From contig CACXKY010000027.1 of NCBI GenBank assembly GCA_902768325.1, positions 1 through 42,606 on the forward strand: 42,606 nucleotides of DNA. The letters run 5' to 3'. The notes under the pieces are model-generated. The model ran no database searches. It was given only the letters and a program-made list of their open reading frames with translations, and was not told the origin of the DNA. Below, in pieces: positions 1-7,590 of this stretch. Position numbers and translations under genes: made by a program. Numbering within the stretch: the stretch's first letter is position 1; the number at the start of each line of letters is the position of its first letter. The stretch is from Fibrobacter succinogenes (GTDB lineage Bacteria > Fibrobacterota > Fibrobacteria > Fibrobacterales > Fibrobacteraceae).

Positions 1-416
1 TCGGCCTTGCAGACCAGCGTTTCGCCCTGCCAGATTTCGCCGGTATACTTGTAGATGCCGTGACGGGCCATCACCAGAGTCGCCTTGAGCGTCAAGTCCT
101 GCGGCGGGATCACCGGAGCGCGGAAACGGCAGTTTTCAACACCCATGAACGCCGGGCGCTTGCCTTCGACATCGGCCTTCTTGGCAATCATCGTCAAAAG
201 CGTTGCGGCCTGAGCCATGGACTCGATCTGAATGACGCCCGGAAGCACCGGATTTCCCGGGAAGTGACCATCAAAGAACTTTTCCTTGCCCGTCACGTGC
301 CACACGGCAACGATAGACGGCTGATCACCCTCGTTGAGTTCGAGGATTTCGTCCACGAAAGCGAACGGGGCCTTCTGCGGAAGGAGGTTATGAACGAATT
401 CAGAATCGTATTGCAT
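1..416 (-). CDS. fabZ: 3-hydroxyacyl-ACP dehydratase FabZ (partial, 3' end outside window)
   Basis: Dehydrates 3-hydroxyacyl-ACP in cytoplasmic fatty acid synthesis and competes with the lipid A pathway for 3-hydroxyacyl-ACP. Reading minus from ATG at 416 gives MQYDSEFVHNLLPQ followed by the hotdog-fold signature HFPGNPVLPGV with the catalytic His, then IQIESMAQAATLL. About 138 codons are visible and the C-terminus lies off the left edge. The start lies 17 bases inside the end of lpxC, and an AAGGTGA-like ribosome site precedes it. FabZ next to LpxC is common, and in Bacteroidetes the two are often fused; here they are separate overlapping genes. Identification is secure from the signature. 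Confidence 0.93.
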   Translation of the reverse strand, partial: MQYDSEFVHNLLPQKAPFAFVDEILELNEGDQPSIVAVWHVTGKEKFFDGHFPGNPVLPGVIQIESMAQAATLLTMIAKKADVEGKRPAFMGVENCRFRAPVIPPQDLTLKATLVMARHGIYKYTGEIWQGETLVCKA

Positions 417-1305
417 AGTTTATCACCTTTTCTAGGATTTGACGGTGGGCCGCGTGACCACCATTCACTATCTCAACGCGGACTTTGGGCAAGGCGGGCC
501 TTACAAATGCAAGGTCGCCCAGCAAATCAAGAATCTTGTGGAGCGCGGGTTCTTCGCGAACGCGGTACTTCTGCGCGAGGGAAGCATCCCCCGCCCCGAT
601 TAAAAGGCCGCAACTTCCGTCCACACCGGCGAGCAATCCGTTTTTACGGGCCATCTCGTAGTCCCGTTCCGAAATGAACGTCCTCGCCTCGAAAATATTA
701 TACAAATCTTCGGCAGAATAAATCGAGACATCGGCCGCCGAACGGAACCCACCCATATCCGGACGGTCCAAGATATAAGACACCTCGAACGTATCGCTCG
801 GGGCCACGCGCACGCAACCGTAGACAGAACCGTCGCCCGGACGGCGCAGTTCCCAAGACGCATTCACGGGAGCATCGTAGAACGCCAATTCCCCCGGAGC
901 GCCCGCCATACTGCGGAGGGCGTTGAAGAAAAGGATGGCGCTGCCATCCATCATGGGAACTTCGGCACGGGAAGCCCCCGCGGGGCAATCGACATCGACG
1001 TTGAAACTGACTCCCGGCCACATAAGGAATACGGGAGAAAGGTGTTCGGTACAAGCGAGGCTGATTCCTTCGGAATGGCTATCCGCGGCCGCATCGCCAG
1101 ACGTGTAAATCGAAGTGCGTTCCACGCCGTAGCGCAATTCCGTAAAGCACTTGGCCGCATCCGTCCCGTAAAAGGGGCGCGAACCGACGCTCCACAGCAC
1201 ACGCGGAGCAAAGCGCGGGTTCAACTCGGCCACTTCCACACGTACGCACGCGCTTTCGTAAGAAAGCGAGCGGGAACGGAATTCTTTTACCTTGCGAGAA
1301 ACCAT
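400..1305 (-). CDS. lpxC: UDP-3-O-acyl-N-acetylglucosamine deacetylase LpxC
   Basis: Zinc deacetylase of the first committed step of lipid A synthesis. About 301 residues from ATG at 1305. Family landmarks are visible in order: a TEHLSP segment matching the first zinc His region, VPMMDGSA matching the DGSA motif, RTFISERDYEMARKNGLLAG, and HKILDLLGDL with the second His and Asp ligands, then a late GGHAAHRQ matching the catalytic His region. The sequence is otherwise quite divergent. An alternative TTG start at 1320 would overlap lpxD by 14 bases; I prefer the ATG, which begins one base after the lpxD stop (TGATATG). It overlaps fabZ by 17 bases downstream, pointing to one transcript and translational coupling. 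Confidence 0.88.
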   Translation of the reverse strand: MVSRKVKEFRSRSLSYESACVRVEVAELNPRFAPRVLWSVGSRPFYGTDAAKCFTELRYGVERTSIYTSGDAAADSHSEGISLACTEHLSPVFLMWPGVSFNVDVDCPAGASRAEVPMMDGSAILFFNALRSMAGAPGELAFYDAPVNASWELRRPGDGSVYGCVRVAPSDTFEVSYILDRPDMGGFRSAADVSIYSAEDLYNIFEARTFISERDYEMARKNGLLAGVDGSCGLLIGAGDASLAQKYRVREEPALHKILDLLGDLAFVRPALPKVRVEIVNGGHAAHRQILEKVINYAIRF

Positions 1306-1306
1306 A

Positions 1307-2311
1307 TCAACTTTCGCCAAGCCGTTTCAACTTTACCATGGCCTTACGCCATATATTAATTTCTATCGCGGGGAATCCGGAGACCATCCGGCCCGCGGGA
1401 ATACTCTTGGTCACCCCGGCCTTGGCCGCGATTCGCGCGCCCTTGCCAAGAGTCAGGTGGCCTGCGACCTGGGCGCCACCGGCAAGTTCCACATCGTCCT
1501 CGACCGTCACGGTACCGGCAAGCCCGGACTGCGACGCCATGAAGATGTTGTTCCCGAGAACGCAGTTGTGCCCTATCTGGACAAAGGAATCAAAATGACA
1601 ATCGTTGCCGATGGTCGTCGGCGAAACAAAGCCAGCCGCCACGACCGTATTCGCACCGAAACTGCAACGGTCGCCAATGCGGACGCCCGCCAAGTGCGGC
1701 ACCATACGGCGCTTGCCCGCATATTCGTAAAAACCAAAACCGCGGGAACCGACGACGACACCCGCCTGGAAAACACAGCCTTCGCCGATTTCAACGTTCG
1801 GATAAACGGTGACGTTCGCCTCCAGCACGCAGTTCGCGCCGACCTTCGCCCCACGCATCACGACGCAGCCAGGGCCGACCACCACGTTCTCGCCGACAAA
1901 GCCCTCCACCACCGCGCTCGCGTGGACCTTGGCCGACGCCGCATGGCCCGAAACCGCCATAGAGCAGTCCGAAGCAAAGCGGTTCAGGAATTCCACCATC
2001 GCATGGTACGGGTTCTCGACAATGGCGAGAAAGCGAACTCCAGGAAGCTTGTCCGCGAGGGAAGCACATTCCGGCGGGGCAAAGAGCAGCCCGGCACGGA
2101 CGCTTTCCAAAACAGAAGAGGCGTAGCCGTTCGCATTCGTTTCGCTTTTCGAAGTCGAGCCCAGCCAGAACGAAACATCGGAAGGCCCTGCACGGTCCAC
2201 GGCAGCAAAGCCTGTCAGTTGCACATCGCCTTCAGGGCAGGCGACATCGGCTTCAAGCAGCCCGCTGGAACGCAGCCACGCCAAGACATCGGAAAGGGCG
2301 ACCGGGGCCAT
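1307..2311 (-). CDS. lpxD: UDP-3-O-(3-hydroxyacyl)glucosamine N-acyltransferase LpxD
   Basis: Adds the second acyl chain to the lipid A precursor after LpxC. About 334 residues. A short N-terminal uridine-binding domain (about 1-100) is followed by a left-handed beta helix of hexapeptide repeats (about 105-290). The segment VVGSRGFGF matches the LpxD GSDGFG region, and VQIGHNCVLG contains the catalytic His of the family. The helical C-terminal tail (IEINIWRKAMVKLKRL) is typical. The start ATG at 2311 overlaps the preceding stop as TGATG; a TTG three bases upstream is possible. Lies between the lipid kinase and lpxC in the same run. Confidence 0.93.
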   Translation of the reverse strand: MAPVALSDVLAWLRSSGLLEADVACPEGDVQLTGFAAVDRAGPSDVSFWLGSTSKSETNANGYASSVLESVRAGLLFAPPECASLADKLPGVRFLAIVENPYHAMVEFLNRFASDCSMAVSGHAASAKVHASAVVEGFVGENVVVGPGCVVMRGAKVGANCVLEANVTVYPNVEIGEGCVFQAGVVVGSRGFGFYEYAGKRRMVPHLAGVRIGDRCSFGANTVVAAGFVSPTTIGNDCHFDSFVQIGHNCVLGNNIFMASQSGLAGTVTVEDDVELAGGAQVAGHLTLGKGARIAAKAGVTKSIPAGRMVSGFPAIEINIWRKAMVKLKRLGES

Positions 2312-3273
2312 CAATCCTCCAAGGCCAGCATCTGGACCTGGCAGGCATATTCAATCGTAATTTCGGTCCCGACCTTGCCGCTCAAGTCTTCGCCGTCGAG
2401 CTGCAAGAATTCATCGCCGGCCATCACCAGCTTGAGGGAACGCACCTTCCTGGACTTCAGGAAATACTTCTTGTAAATCCCGCCAATGACGGGAATGTTT
2501 CCGATGGCGATGGCCATCAGGAACTTGAACATGTCGGGCACATCGACGACTTCCAGGAGTCCGTCGGCCATATTCGACTTGTAGAACGGATTCGCTCCGC
2601 TCGCAAAACTCGGGATGTTGCCGACAATCACCGTACGGTGCCCAGAAACATCAATCGATTCGCAGACGCCATCGCGGTCACAGAAACCGAGGGTCCCGCG
2701 CTTGAGCACGTAATTCCTGTCGGCAAAGAATCGGCGCACGTAATGGAGTTTGTTCGCGATTACGGAATTGCTCGCAATCACGCCGTTCGCGCGGTCGCTG
2801 TTAAAATCATGCGCAATGCGGGCGTCGATACCGCCCGAAAAATAATTGGCCATGGCGAACTTGCCGTTCACTTTCCAAATATCGAAAGGCCTCGCCTTCG
2901 CGCGCAAGAGCCTGCGCACCAGGAAAAGCAGGCCACGGTCCACGAAAGGCTTGTAAAGGTTCAAGACGCGCGCAAGGTCGTTGCCCGTCCCGAGCGGGAT
3001 AAGCCCGATTTTCACCTGGCCCGCATAATCTCCCGAAAGCATCGCCGAAAGCACCGCCGAAACCGTGCCGTCGCCACCGACGGCTATAAGCGTCTCGGTC
3101 GAAGCGAGCGCCCCGCGGATCTGGTCCGGCATATCTGCCGCGCGGGTAAATTCGGCCTTCCATTCGGAATCAGCGAAGTCCATCGACTTCATGATTTCGG
3201 GCAGGAACTGGAATATCACCTTGCCCTGACCGCCGCCGCTGATGGGATTGATGAGAAAGACGAACTTATACAT
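2311..3273 (-). CDS. Diacylglycerol kinase family lipid kinase (YegS/BmrU-like)
   Basis: Soluble lipid kinase of the DAGK catalytic-domain family, which phosphorylates diacylglycerol, sphingoid or related lipids with ATP. 320 residues, the usual length. Seen: the N-terminal phosphate-binding NPISGGGQGK at 9-18, the GGDGT nucleotide loop at 66-70, PLGTGNDLAR at 93-102, and the C-terminal beta-sandwich with QLDGEDL. The exact lipid substrate cannot be told from sequence. It overlaps the gamma-carbonic anhydrase-like gene by 8 bases and touches lpxD (TGATG), so it is made together with lipid A enzymes, suggesting a membrane-lipid role. Confidence 0.87.
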   Translation of the reverse strand: MYKFVFLINPISGGGQGKVIFQFLPEIMKSMDFADSEWKAEFTRAADMPDQIRGALASTETLIAVGGDGTVSAVLSAMLSGDYAGQVKIGLIPLGTGNDLARVLNLYKPFVDRGLLFLVRRLLRAKARPFDIWKVNGKFAMANYFSGGIDARIAHDFNSDRANGVIASNSVIANKLHYVRRFFADRNYVLKRGTLGFCDRDGVCESIDVSGHRTVIVGNIPSFASGANPFYKSNMADGLLEVVDVPDMFKFLMAIAIGNIPVIGGIYKKYFLKSRKVRSLKLVMAGDEFLQLDGEDLSGKVGTEITIEYACQVQMLALED

Positions 3274-3781
3274 GCTTCAGCAGTTCGTCCTTCGCCACGA
3301 TGTAATGTTCGACACCCTCGTGCGCCTTGCGGATTTCGTCTTCAGTCAGTTCACGGACCACGTGCGCCGGCGAGCCCAAGATAAGCGAGCCTTCCGGGAA
3401 TTCCTTTCCCTGCGTCACGATGGCTCCGGCACCGACAATGCAGTTCTTCTTGATGTGGGCGCCGTCCATCACGATGGCGCCCATACCGATGAGGACGTTA
3501 TCGTCAATCGTACAAGCGTGCAACACCGCATTGTGACCGACCGTCACTTCGTTACCGATGACCACCCCTTCGTCGAGCGAGAGGTGGACCGTCACGTTGT
3601 CCTGGATGTTCGTCCGTTCGCCGACAACGATACTGGCGAGGTCAGCACGCAGTACCGCGTTGTAGAATACCGAGGAATCGTTACCGATGGTAACGTCCCC
3701 TATCAAGCGTGCCCCTTCGGCGAGGAAAACCCTCTCGCCTATGACCGGGCGCTTGCCCTTGTATTCTACGACCGTACCCAT
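3266..3781 (-). CDS. Gamma-carbonic anhydrase family hexapeptide-repeat protein
   Basis: Trimeric left-handed beta-helix protein of the gamma-class carbonic anhydrase/YrdA group; many members bind zinc or iron, with activity proven for few. About 171 residues from ATG at 3781 (MGTVVEYKGKRP), which follows the upstream stop by 2 bases; the open frame extends 33 bases further upstream but lacks a better start. Metal-ligand histidines are present in VTVHLS and in VTVGHNAVLHAC, in the spacing of the family. A C-terminal helix follows (ELTEDEIRKAHEGVEHY). Function in this organism is inferred from family only. Confidence 0.85.
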   Translation of the reverse strand: MGTVVEYKGKRPVIGERVFLAEGARLIGDVTIGNDSSVFYNAVLRADLASIVVGERTNIQDNVTVHLSLDEGVVIGNEVTVGHNAVLHACTIDDNVLIGMGAIVMDGAHIKKNCIVGAGAIVTQGKEFPEGSLILGSPAHVVRELTEDEIRKAHEGVEHYIVAKDELLKHV

Positions 3782-3783
3782 AT

Positions 3784-4302
3784 TTAGTTCTTCAGGCCAG
3801 CAATAGCCTTCCATTCATCCTGTTCATCCTGGCGCAAGAGCACGAAGCCCTTGTTTTCGCCAAGAATACCGACGGCCTTTGCCGTATCGCCCAAGGCAAT
3901 CGCGTCCTTCGCATCTTCGAGAAGATCCTTCATGGCATTGCGCTTGTCGCTGATTTCGCCAAGGCGGTTCTGGCGGAGCACTTCCATGCTGTCGCTCACG
4001 AACCCGAGGTCCCACGTGCTGTCGTAGCAGGCTTCCGCGGCGGGGAGTCCGGTGATATCCGCTTCGGCAGCGACATACAGGGCATCGCAGCGTGCGAACA
4101 ATTCAGCACTGGACTGCTTGGTATGCTTGTAGTACTGGTAGCCACCGAAAATCAGGGCAATGAGGACCACCAGGAAAACACCGTCCTGCCATCCCATCAC
4201 CGGAGCGGGCGGGAGCTTGGGTTTCCCGTTGACAGTCTCACCGGCTTCAAGTTTTTCTTCTGCCACATCAAAGGGGCTTTTTCCATTCAAAAAACTGAAC
4301 AT
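3784..4302 (-). CDS. Single-pass membrane protein of unknown function
   Basis: 172 residues. I do not recognise the family. The N-terminal ~40 residues are charged and proline-rich, followed by one hydrophobic segment (about 42-60, GVFLVVLIALIFGGYQYY) without a cleavage site, so it is probably an N-in, C-out membrane-anchored protein. The outer part contains two cysteines (CDALYVAAEA and EACYDSTW) that could form a disulfide, and a helical C-terminal half. It lies 8 bases after sufE and 2 bases before the carbonic anhydrase-like gene, so it belongs to the operon, but this does not reveal its role. Confidence 0.7.
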   Translation of the reverse strand: MFSFLNGKSPFDVAEEKLEAGETVNGKPKLPPAPVMGWQDGVFLVVLIALIFGGYQYYKHTKQSSAELFARCDALYVAAEADITGLPAAEACYDSTWDLGFVSDSMEVLRQNRLGEISDKRNAMKDLLEDAKDAIALGDTAKAVGILGENKGFVLLRQDEQDEWKAIAGLKN

Positions 4303-4310
4303 AGGATTCC

Positions 4311-4757
4311 TTATTTTTTTGAAATTGCGTCAAAGACGCGTGCATACAAGTAAATCTGTTTGAGCAGGCTCGCAAAGCCGTTAGAGCGGGTCGGCGAAAG
4401 TCCAACATTCAAGCCTATCTGCTGGAAGAACGCCGGGTCAACGCCGAGGATATCCGCCGGGGCCATGTCGTTGTAGACGCTCAACGCAAGGGCGCCGAGA
4501 CCACGGCTAATCAGAGGGTTCGTCGTACCGCCTTCCACGTCCATCTCGAAATGAATCTTGCCGTCGGCAAAACGCGGGACAAGGTACATCGTAGACGCAC
4601 AGCCCTGGATAATGAACTTTTCCGCCTTGAGGCTCGCATCCATTCCCGGATGCGCCTTCGCGAGGTCCAAAAGGAACTTCCACTTGTCGTCGGGATCGGT
4701 AAATCCGGCGAACTTCACTCTAATTTCTTCCAGGCGTTCCGCAATCGTTGCTGCCAT
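4311..4757 (-). CDS. sufE: SufE-family cysteine-desulfuration / Fe-S assembly protein
   Basis: SufE accepts persulfide sulfur from the desulfurase SufS and passes it to the scaffold. About 148 residues. The active-site loop IQGCAST holds the conserved Cys at about residue 53, and the late motif SRGLGALAL and LSPTRSNGFASLL match the SufE fold. ATG at 4757 is chosen over a TTG at 4763 because a GGAG sits 9 bases upstream. No sufS/B/C/D genes are in the window, so it is separated from its partners. Gene-level assignment to SufE rather than CsdE is not possible by eye. Confidence 0.87.
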   Translation of the reverse strand: MAATIAERLEEIRVKFAGFTDPDDKWKFLLDLAKAHPGMDASLKAEKFIIQGCASTMYLVPRFADGKIHFEMDVEGGTTNPLISRGLGALALSVYNDMAPADILGVDPAFFQQIGLNVGLSPTRSNGFASLLKQIYLYARVFDAISKK

Positions 4758-4777
4758 AATCAATTACTCCAACCGGT

Positions 4778-5977
4778 CTAGTGCAAGAAAGACCGCATTT
4801 TCCAGATGAGCGAGGGACAAGCCCACAGCACGTTGAAGAAGATACGGAACAAAGTCTGTTTTTCGCGGGGCAACTTCGAGAGGTGTCTTGCGGCACGGTC
4901 AAACTGGCTATCGCGAATGCTGTTGAAGGCATCTTTCGCACGGGCCAACTGCACATGGGATTTCCCGAGAGACTGCATCCACCTGGGCTGCACGAGCGAT
5001 TCCACAAGGGCACGCCCTTCGTCCGTCGATTCCTTGAGCCATTCCGAAACGCTTTCTGCGACAATCTTTCCGCACAGGAGGCTTTCCACGATACCCGAAC
5101 GGCTGATGGGATTCACGCAGCTGGCGGCATCGCCGGCCTTGAAGAGGCCGTTCTTCGCAAAAGGTTTGGACTGCGGACCGGTACAGGCAATCATGCCTCC
5201 GTACACGGCCTTGACCTTGGCCTGCGGATAGTCGTGGGCCACAAAGTCCATCAGTTTCTGGCGCAGGGACACCTTGGACTTCACGTTCTTGCCCAGGACG
5301 AAGCCGATATTCACCTCGACCCCGTCACGCGGGAAAATCCAGCCGTAACCGGATTCGAATTCCGAACCGAAGAACAGTTCAATATGTTCCCTACTATGTT
5401 CAATCCCTTCCGCAACGGCAAAGATGGCCGGTTCCAGGTCGGCATTGCCGGATTCGATGCCCTGCAGGCATTCGATATCGCGCGTCAGCTTGCAGCCCGG
5501 GCCCGTCGCATCGATGACGGTCCTTGCCGAAACCGTTTCGAGGTTACCGCCGACATCCACCGTCAGCTGCCAGCCCGAACCGGAGCGTTCCAGCTTCTTG
5601 ATCAGGACGTCATAATGGCACTCGACACCCGCATTCACGCAACCGTCCGCGATAGCATGGTGGAAACGCGCGCGGTCGAGGATAAGGCCGCAATCCTTGC
5701 TGTAGAATTCGGCGCGGTAGCGCTTCGGGGAAGTGAAATAAATACCCGAAAGGGGACCACGAACAAAGGAAGGGTCGACCGGCCAGAGCGCACTCAGGCG
5801 ATCCCTAGACACGGCTTCTGCACAAAAAATCGGTTCCTTCCAGGGTTCCTTCTTATCCAGAAGAAGGACTTTCCTGGAACCTGACGTCAACTTTCCGAGG
5901 GTATAGGCGGCCATCAGACCGGCAGGACCGGCCCCGCAGACTACGACATCGTACTCTTTTGAAAGGGAAAAAGGCAT
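4778..5977 (-). CDS. Geranylgeranyl reductase-family FAD-dependent oxidoreductase
   Basis: 399 residues. An N-terminal Rossmann FAD site is clear (YDVVVCGAGPAGLMAAYTL, about 9-27), the dinucleotide partner motif AVIDATGPG appears as TVIDATGPGCKLTR near the middle, and the GLFKAGDAASCVNP segment matches the second FAD motif of this family. Members reduce isoprenoid chains (geranylgeranyl groups, menaquinone side chains or archaeal lipids) or act as other flavin hydroxylases; the substrate here is unknown. It is the first gene of the eight-gene minus-strand run, with AT-rich DNA upstream. With a menaquinone-linked complex I nearby, quinone side-chain reduction is a guess only. Confidence 0.82.
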   Translation of the reverse strand: MPFSLSKEYDVVVCGAGPAGLMAAYTLGKLTSGSRKVLLLDKKEPWKEPIFCAEAVSRDRLSALWPVDPSFVRGPLSGIYFTSPKRYRAEFYSKDCGLILDRARFHHAIADGCVNAGVECHYDVLIKKLERSGSGWQLTVDVGGNLETVSARTVIDATGPGCKLTRDIECLQGIESGNADLEPAIFAVAEGIEHSREHIELFFGSEFESGYGWIFPRDGVEVNIGFVLGKNVKSKVSLRQKLMDFVAHDYPQAKVKAVYGGMIACTGPQSKPFAKNGLFKAGDAASCVNPISRSGIVESLLCGKIVAESVSEWLKESTDEGRALVESLVQPRWMQSLGKSHVQLARAKDAFNSIRDSQFDRAARHLSKLPREKQTLFRIFFNVLWACPSLIWKMRSFLH

Positions 5978-6099
5978 TTCAAGCGGAAAAATAGCATTTA
6001 TTTATAGAGTTTTTTTATTTATTTATTCGTTTTTCGAAATTATTTAGTTATTTTAGGGCTATCCGTTATTTTGGTTTTACCTTAAAGGGAATGTTATAT
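5978..6099. promoter_or_regulatory. AT-rich divergent promoter region
   Basis: 122 bases, strongly AT-rich with several TTTATTTA repeats, between the divergent flavoprotein and pentapeptide-repeat genes. It must hold promoters for both. I see no exact TAnnTTTG box. An AAAGGGA ribosome site at 6084-6090 lies 9 bases before ATG 6100, which fixes the start of the downstream gene. Confidence 0.5.
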
Positions 6100-7533
6100 A
6101 TGAATATGATGAAAGCTTCGAAATTTGGTCTTTGCCTCCTGAGCGCGCTCGCTATCAGCAGCTTTGCGCAGGACAACTGGAATGGCAAGAACCTGAACGT
6201 ATCCTTCCGCGATAAGCGTATCGACGGTTTTGATTTCCGTGATTCCAAGGCGGTCAAGAATGTAACCGACTTCCAGCGTGCCGCCGGTGAAGGCCCGCGC
6301 TTCGACGGAGCCGACCTTCACGAAGTTTCTTTCCAGAACGCGGTGATCAGCGGTGCAAACTTCAAGAACGCGAACCTCGTCAAGGCAACCATTAGCGGTG
6401 CCGACATCCGTTCTTCCTCCTTCAAGGGCGCCGACATGGAAGGGGCCAACCTCTACCGTGCAACGCTCCTCGATAGCGAGTTCCCGTCTACCAACCTGAA
6501 GAACGCCCGCCTCGACGCCATGAAGGTGTCCGACAACGCGGACTTCAGCAAGTCCGACCTCACTCAGGCGTCCGTGATGGATGTGGACCTGACCGGTGCC
6601 GACTTCAGCAAGGCGAACCTCACGAACGCGAACTTCTCTCGTTCCTTGATGGCTAACTCCAACCTCAAGAAGGCAACGCTCGTCAAGACGGACTTTACCG
6701 CCTGTAACCTGATTGCCGCCAACTTCAAGGGCACGGACCTCATCAACGTGAACTTCGCCAAGGCCGGTCTTTCCCAGGCTGAATTCGGCGGCGCCGAATT
6801 CCAGAACGTGAACCTGCAGGAAGCGGACCTTTCCCTGACGACGTTCAATGACGTCGACCTTTCCAAGACGCAGCTCCAGAAGGCCAAGTTCGCCCAGTCT
6901 CTCGTGAAGAACATGGACTTCAAGGGCCAGGACCTCACCGGTGTTATCTTCGACAAGGGCACGGTCTCCAAGAACGAATTCGAAAGGGCCAAGCTGAACA
7001 AGACTTCTTACTTCGACGCTGCCGTCGAAAAGAACGTGTTCAAGGAAGCCGAACTCATGAAGGCCGTCTTCGACGGTGCCTACGTGTTCAAGGACATCTT
7101 CGACAAGGCCGACCTCACCAAGGCCAACTTTGCGAACTCCACCATTGAACGTTCCGACTTCAACCTCGCCCAGCTGTCCGGTGCCACCTTCGCCGGTGCT
7201 AAGATCATCAAGGTCAGCTTCCTCAACGCGAACATGCAGGGCATCAAGATTGACGCCGACACCAAGATGGACGACGTGGACTTCTCCGGTGCCGACCTGA
7301 GCAACGCGAAGATTGAAAAGTTTACCGCCAAGAAGGTCATCTACGACAACAAGACGAAGTTCCCCAGCGGCTTCGATCCGCGTCAGTATGGCTTCACCAA
7401 GCGCGGTGAAAAGGCTGCCGACATCAAGGTGGAAGGCAAGAAGAAGAAGCCGGCCGCCGATGACGGTGACGAAGACCAGCCGAAGAAGAAAAAGAAGAAA
7501 AAGCGCCGTTCTTCCGATGACGACGACGAATAA
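6100..7533 (+). CDS. Exported pentapeptide-repeat protein with charged C-terminal tail
   Basis: About 477 residues. A Sec signal peptide (MNMMKASKFGLCLLSALAIS, cleaved near SFA-QDN) indicates export. Residues ~30-410 are an almost unbroken run of pentapeptide repeats of the A(D/N)LXX type (ADLHEVSFQNAVISGANF and similar), expected to form a right-handed quadrilateral beta helix of roughly 70-75 coils of five. The tail is a lysine block followed by an acidic block (KKKKKKKRRSSDDDDE), unusual for a secreted protein. The start at 6100 is preferred to 6091, since the AAAGGGA ends directly at 6090. It is followed by a strong terminator. Family members include gyrase mimics, but export makes that role unlikely; function unknown. 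Confidence 0.85.
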   Translation: MNMMKASKFGLCLLSALAISSFAQDNWNGKNLNVSFRDKRIDGFDFRDSKAVKNVTDFQRAAGEGPRFDGADLHEVSFQNAVISGANFKNANLVKATISGADIRSSSFKGADMEGANLYRATLLDSEFPSTNLKNARLDAMKVSDNADFSKSDLTQASVMDVDLTGADFSKANLTNANFSRSLMANSNLKKATLVKTDFTACNLIAANFKGTDLINVNFAKAGLSQAEFGGAEFQNVNLQEADLSLTTFNDVDLSKTQLQKAKFAQSLVKNMDFKGQDLTGVIFDKGTVSKNEFERAKLNKTSYFDAAVEKNVFKEAELMKAVFDGAYVFKDIFDKADLTKANFANSTIERSDFNLAQLSGATFAGAKIIKVSFLNANMQGIKIDADTKMDDVDFSGADLSNAKIEKFTAKKVIYDNKTKFPSGFDPRQYGFTKRGEKAADIKVEGKKKKPAADDGDEDQPKKKKKKKRRSSDDDDE

Positions 7534-7555
7534 TCTTCCCTGACTAACGGATTTG

Positions 7556-7581
7556 AAAAGGCGCCCCTGCGGGCGCCTTTT
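7556..7581. terminator. Bidirectional intrinsic terminator
   Basis: A perfect 11-bp stem, AAAAGGCGCCC with GGGCGCCTTTT around the loop CTGC, is followed by more T residues on the plus strand and preceded by A residues, so it can serve both the pentapeptide-repeat gene and the convergent radA. Confidence 0.9.
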
Positions 7582-7590
7582 CTTTTGGAT

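Noticed and set aside
1292..2476. 394-residue plus-strand frame over lpxD
   Set aside because: Shadow of lpxD and lipid kinase genes, Arg/His-rich without motifs.
6100..7533. Pentapeptide-repeat protein as gyrase-protecting Qnr-like factor
   Set aside because: It has a signal peptide and a long charged tail; Qnr-type proteins are cytoplasmic and about 220 residues.
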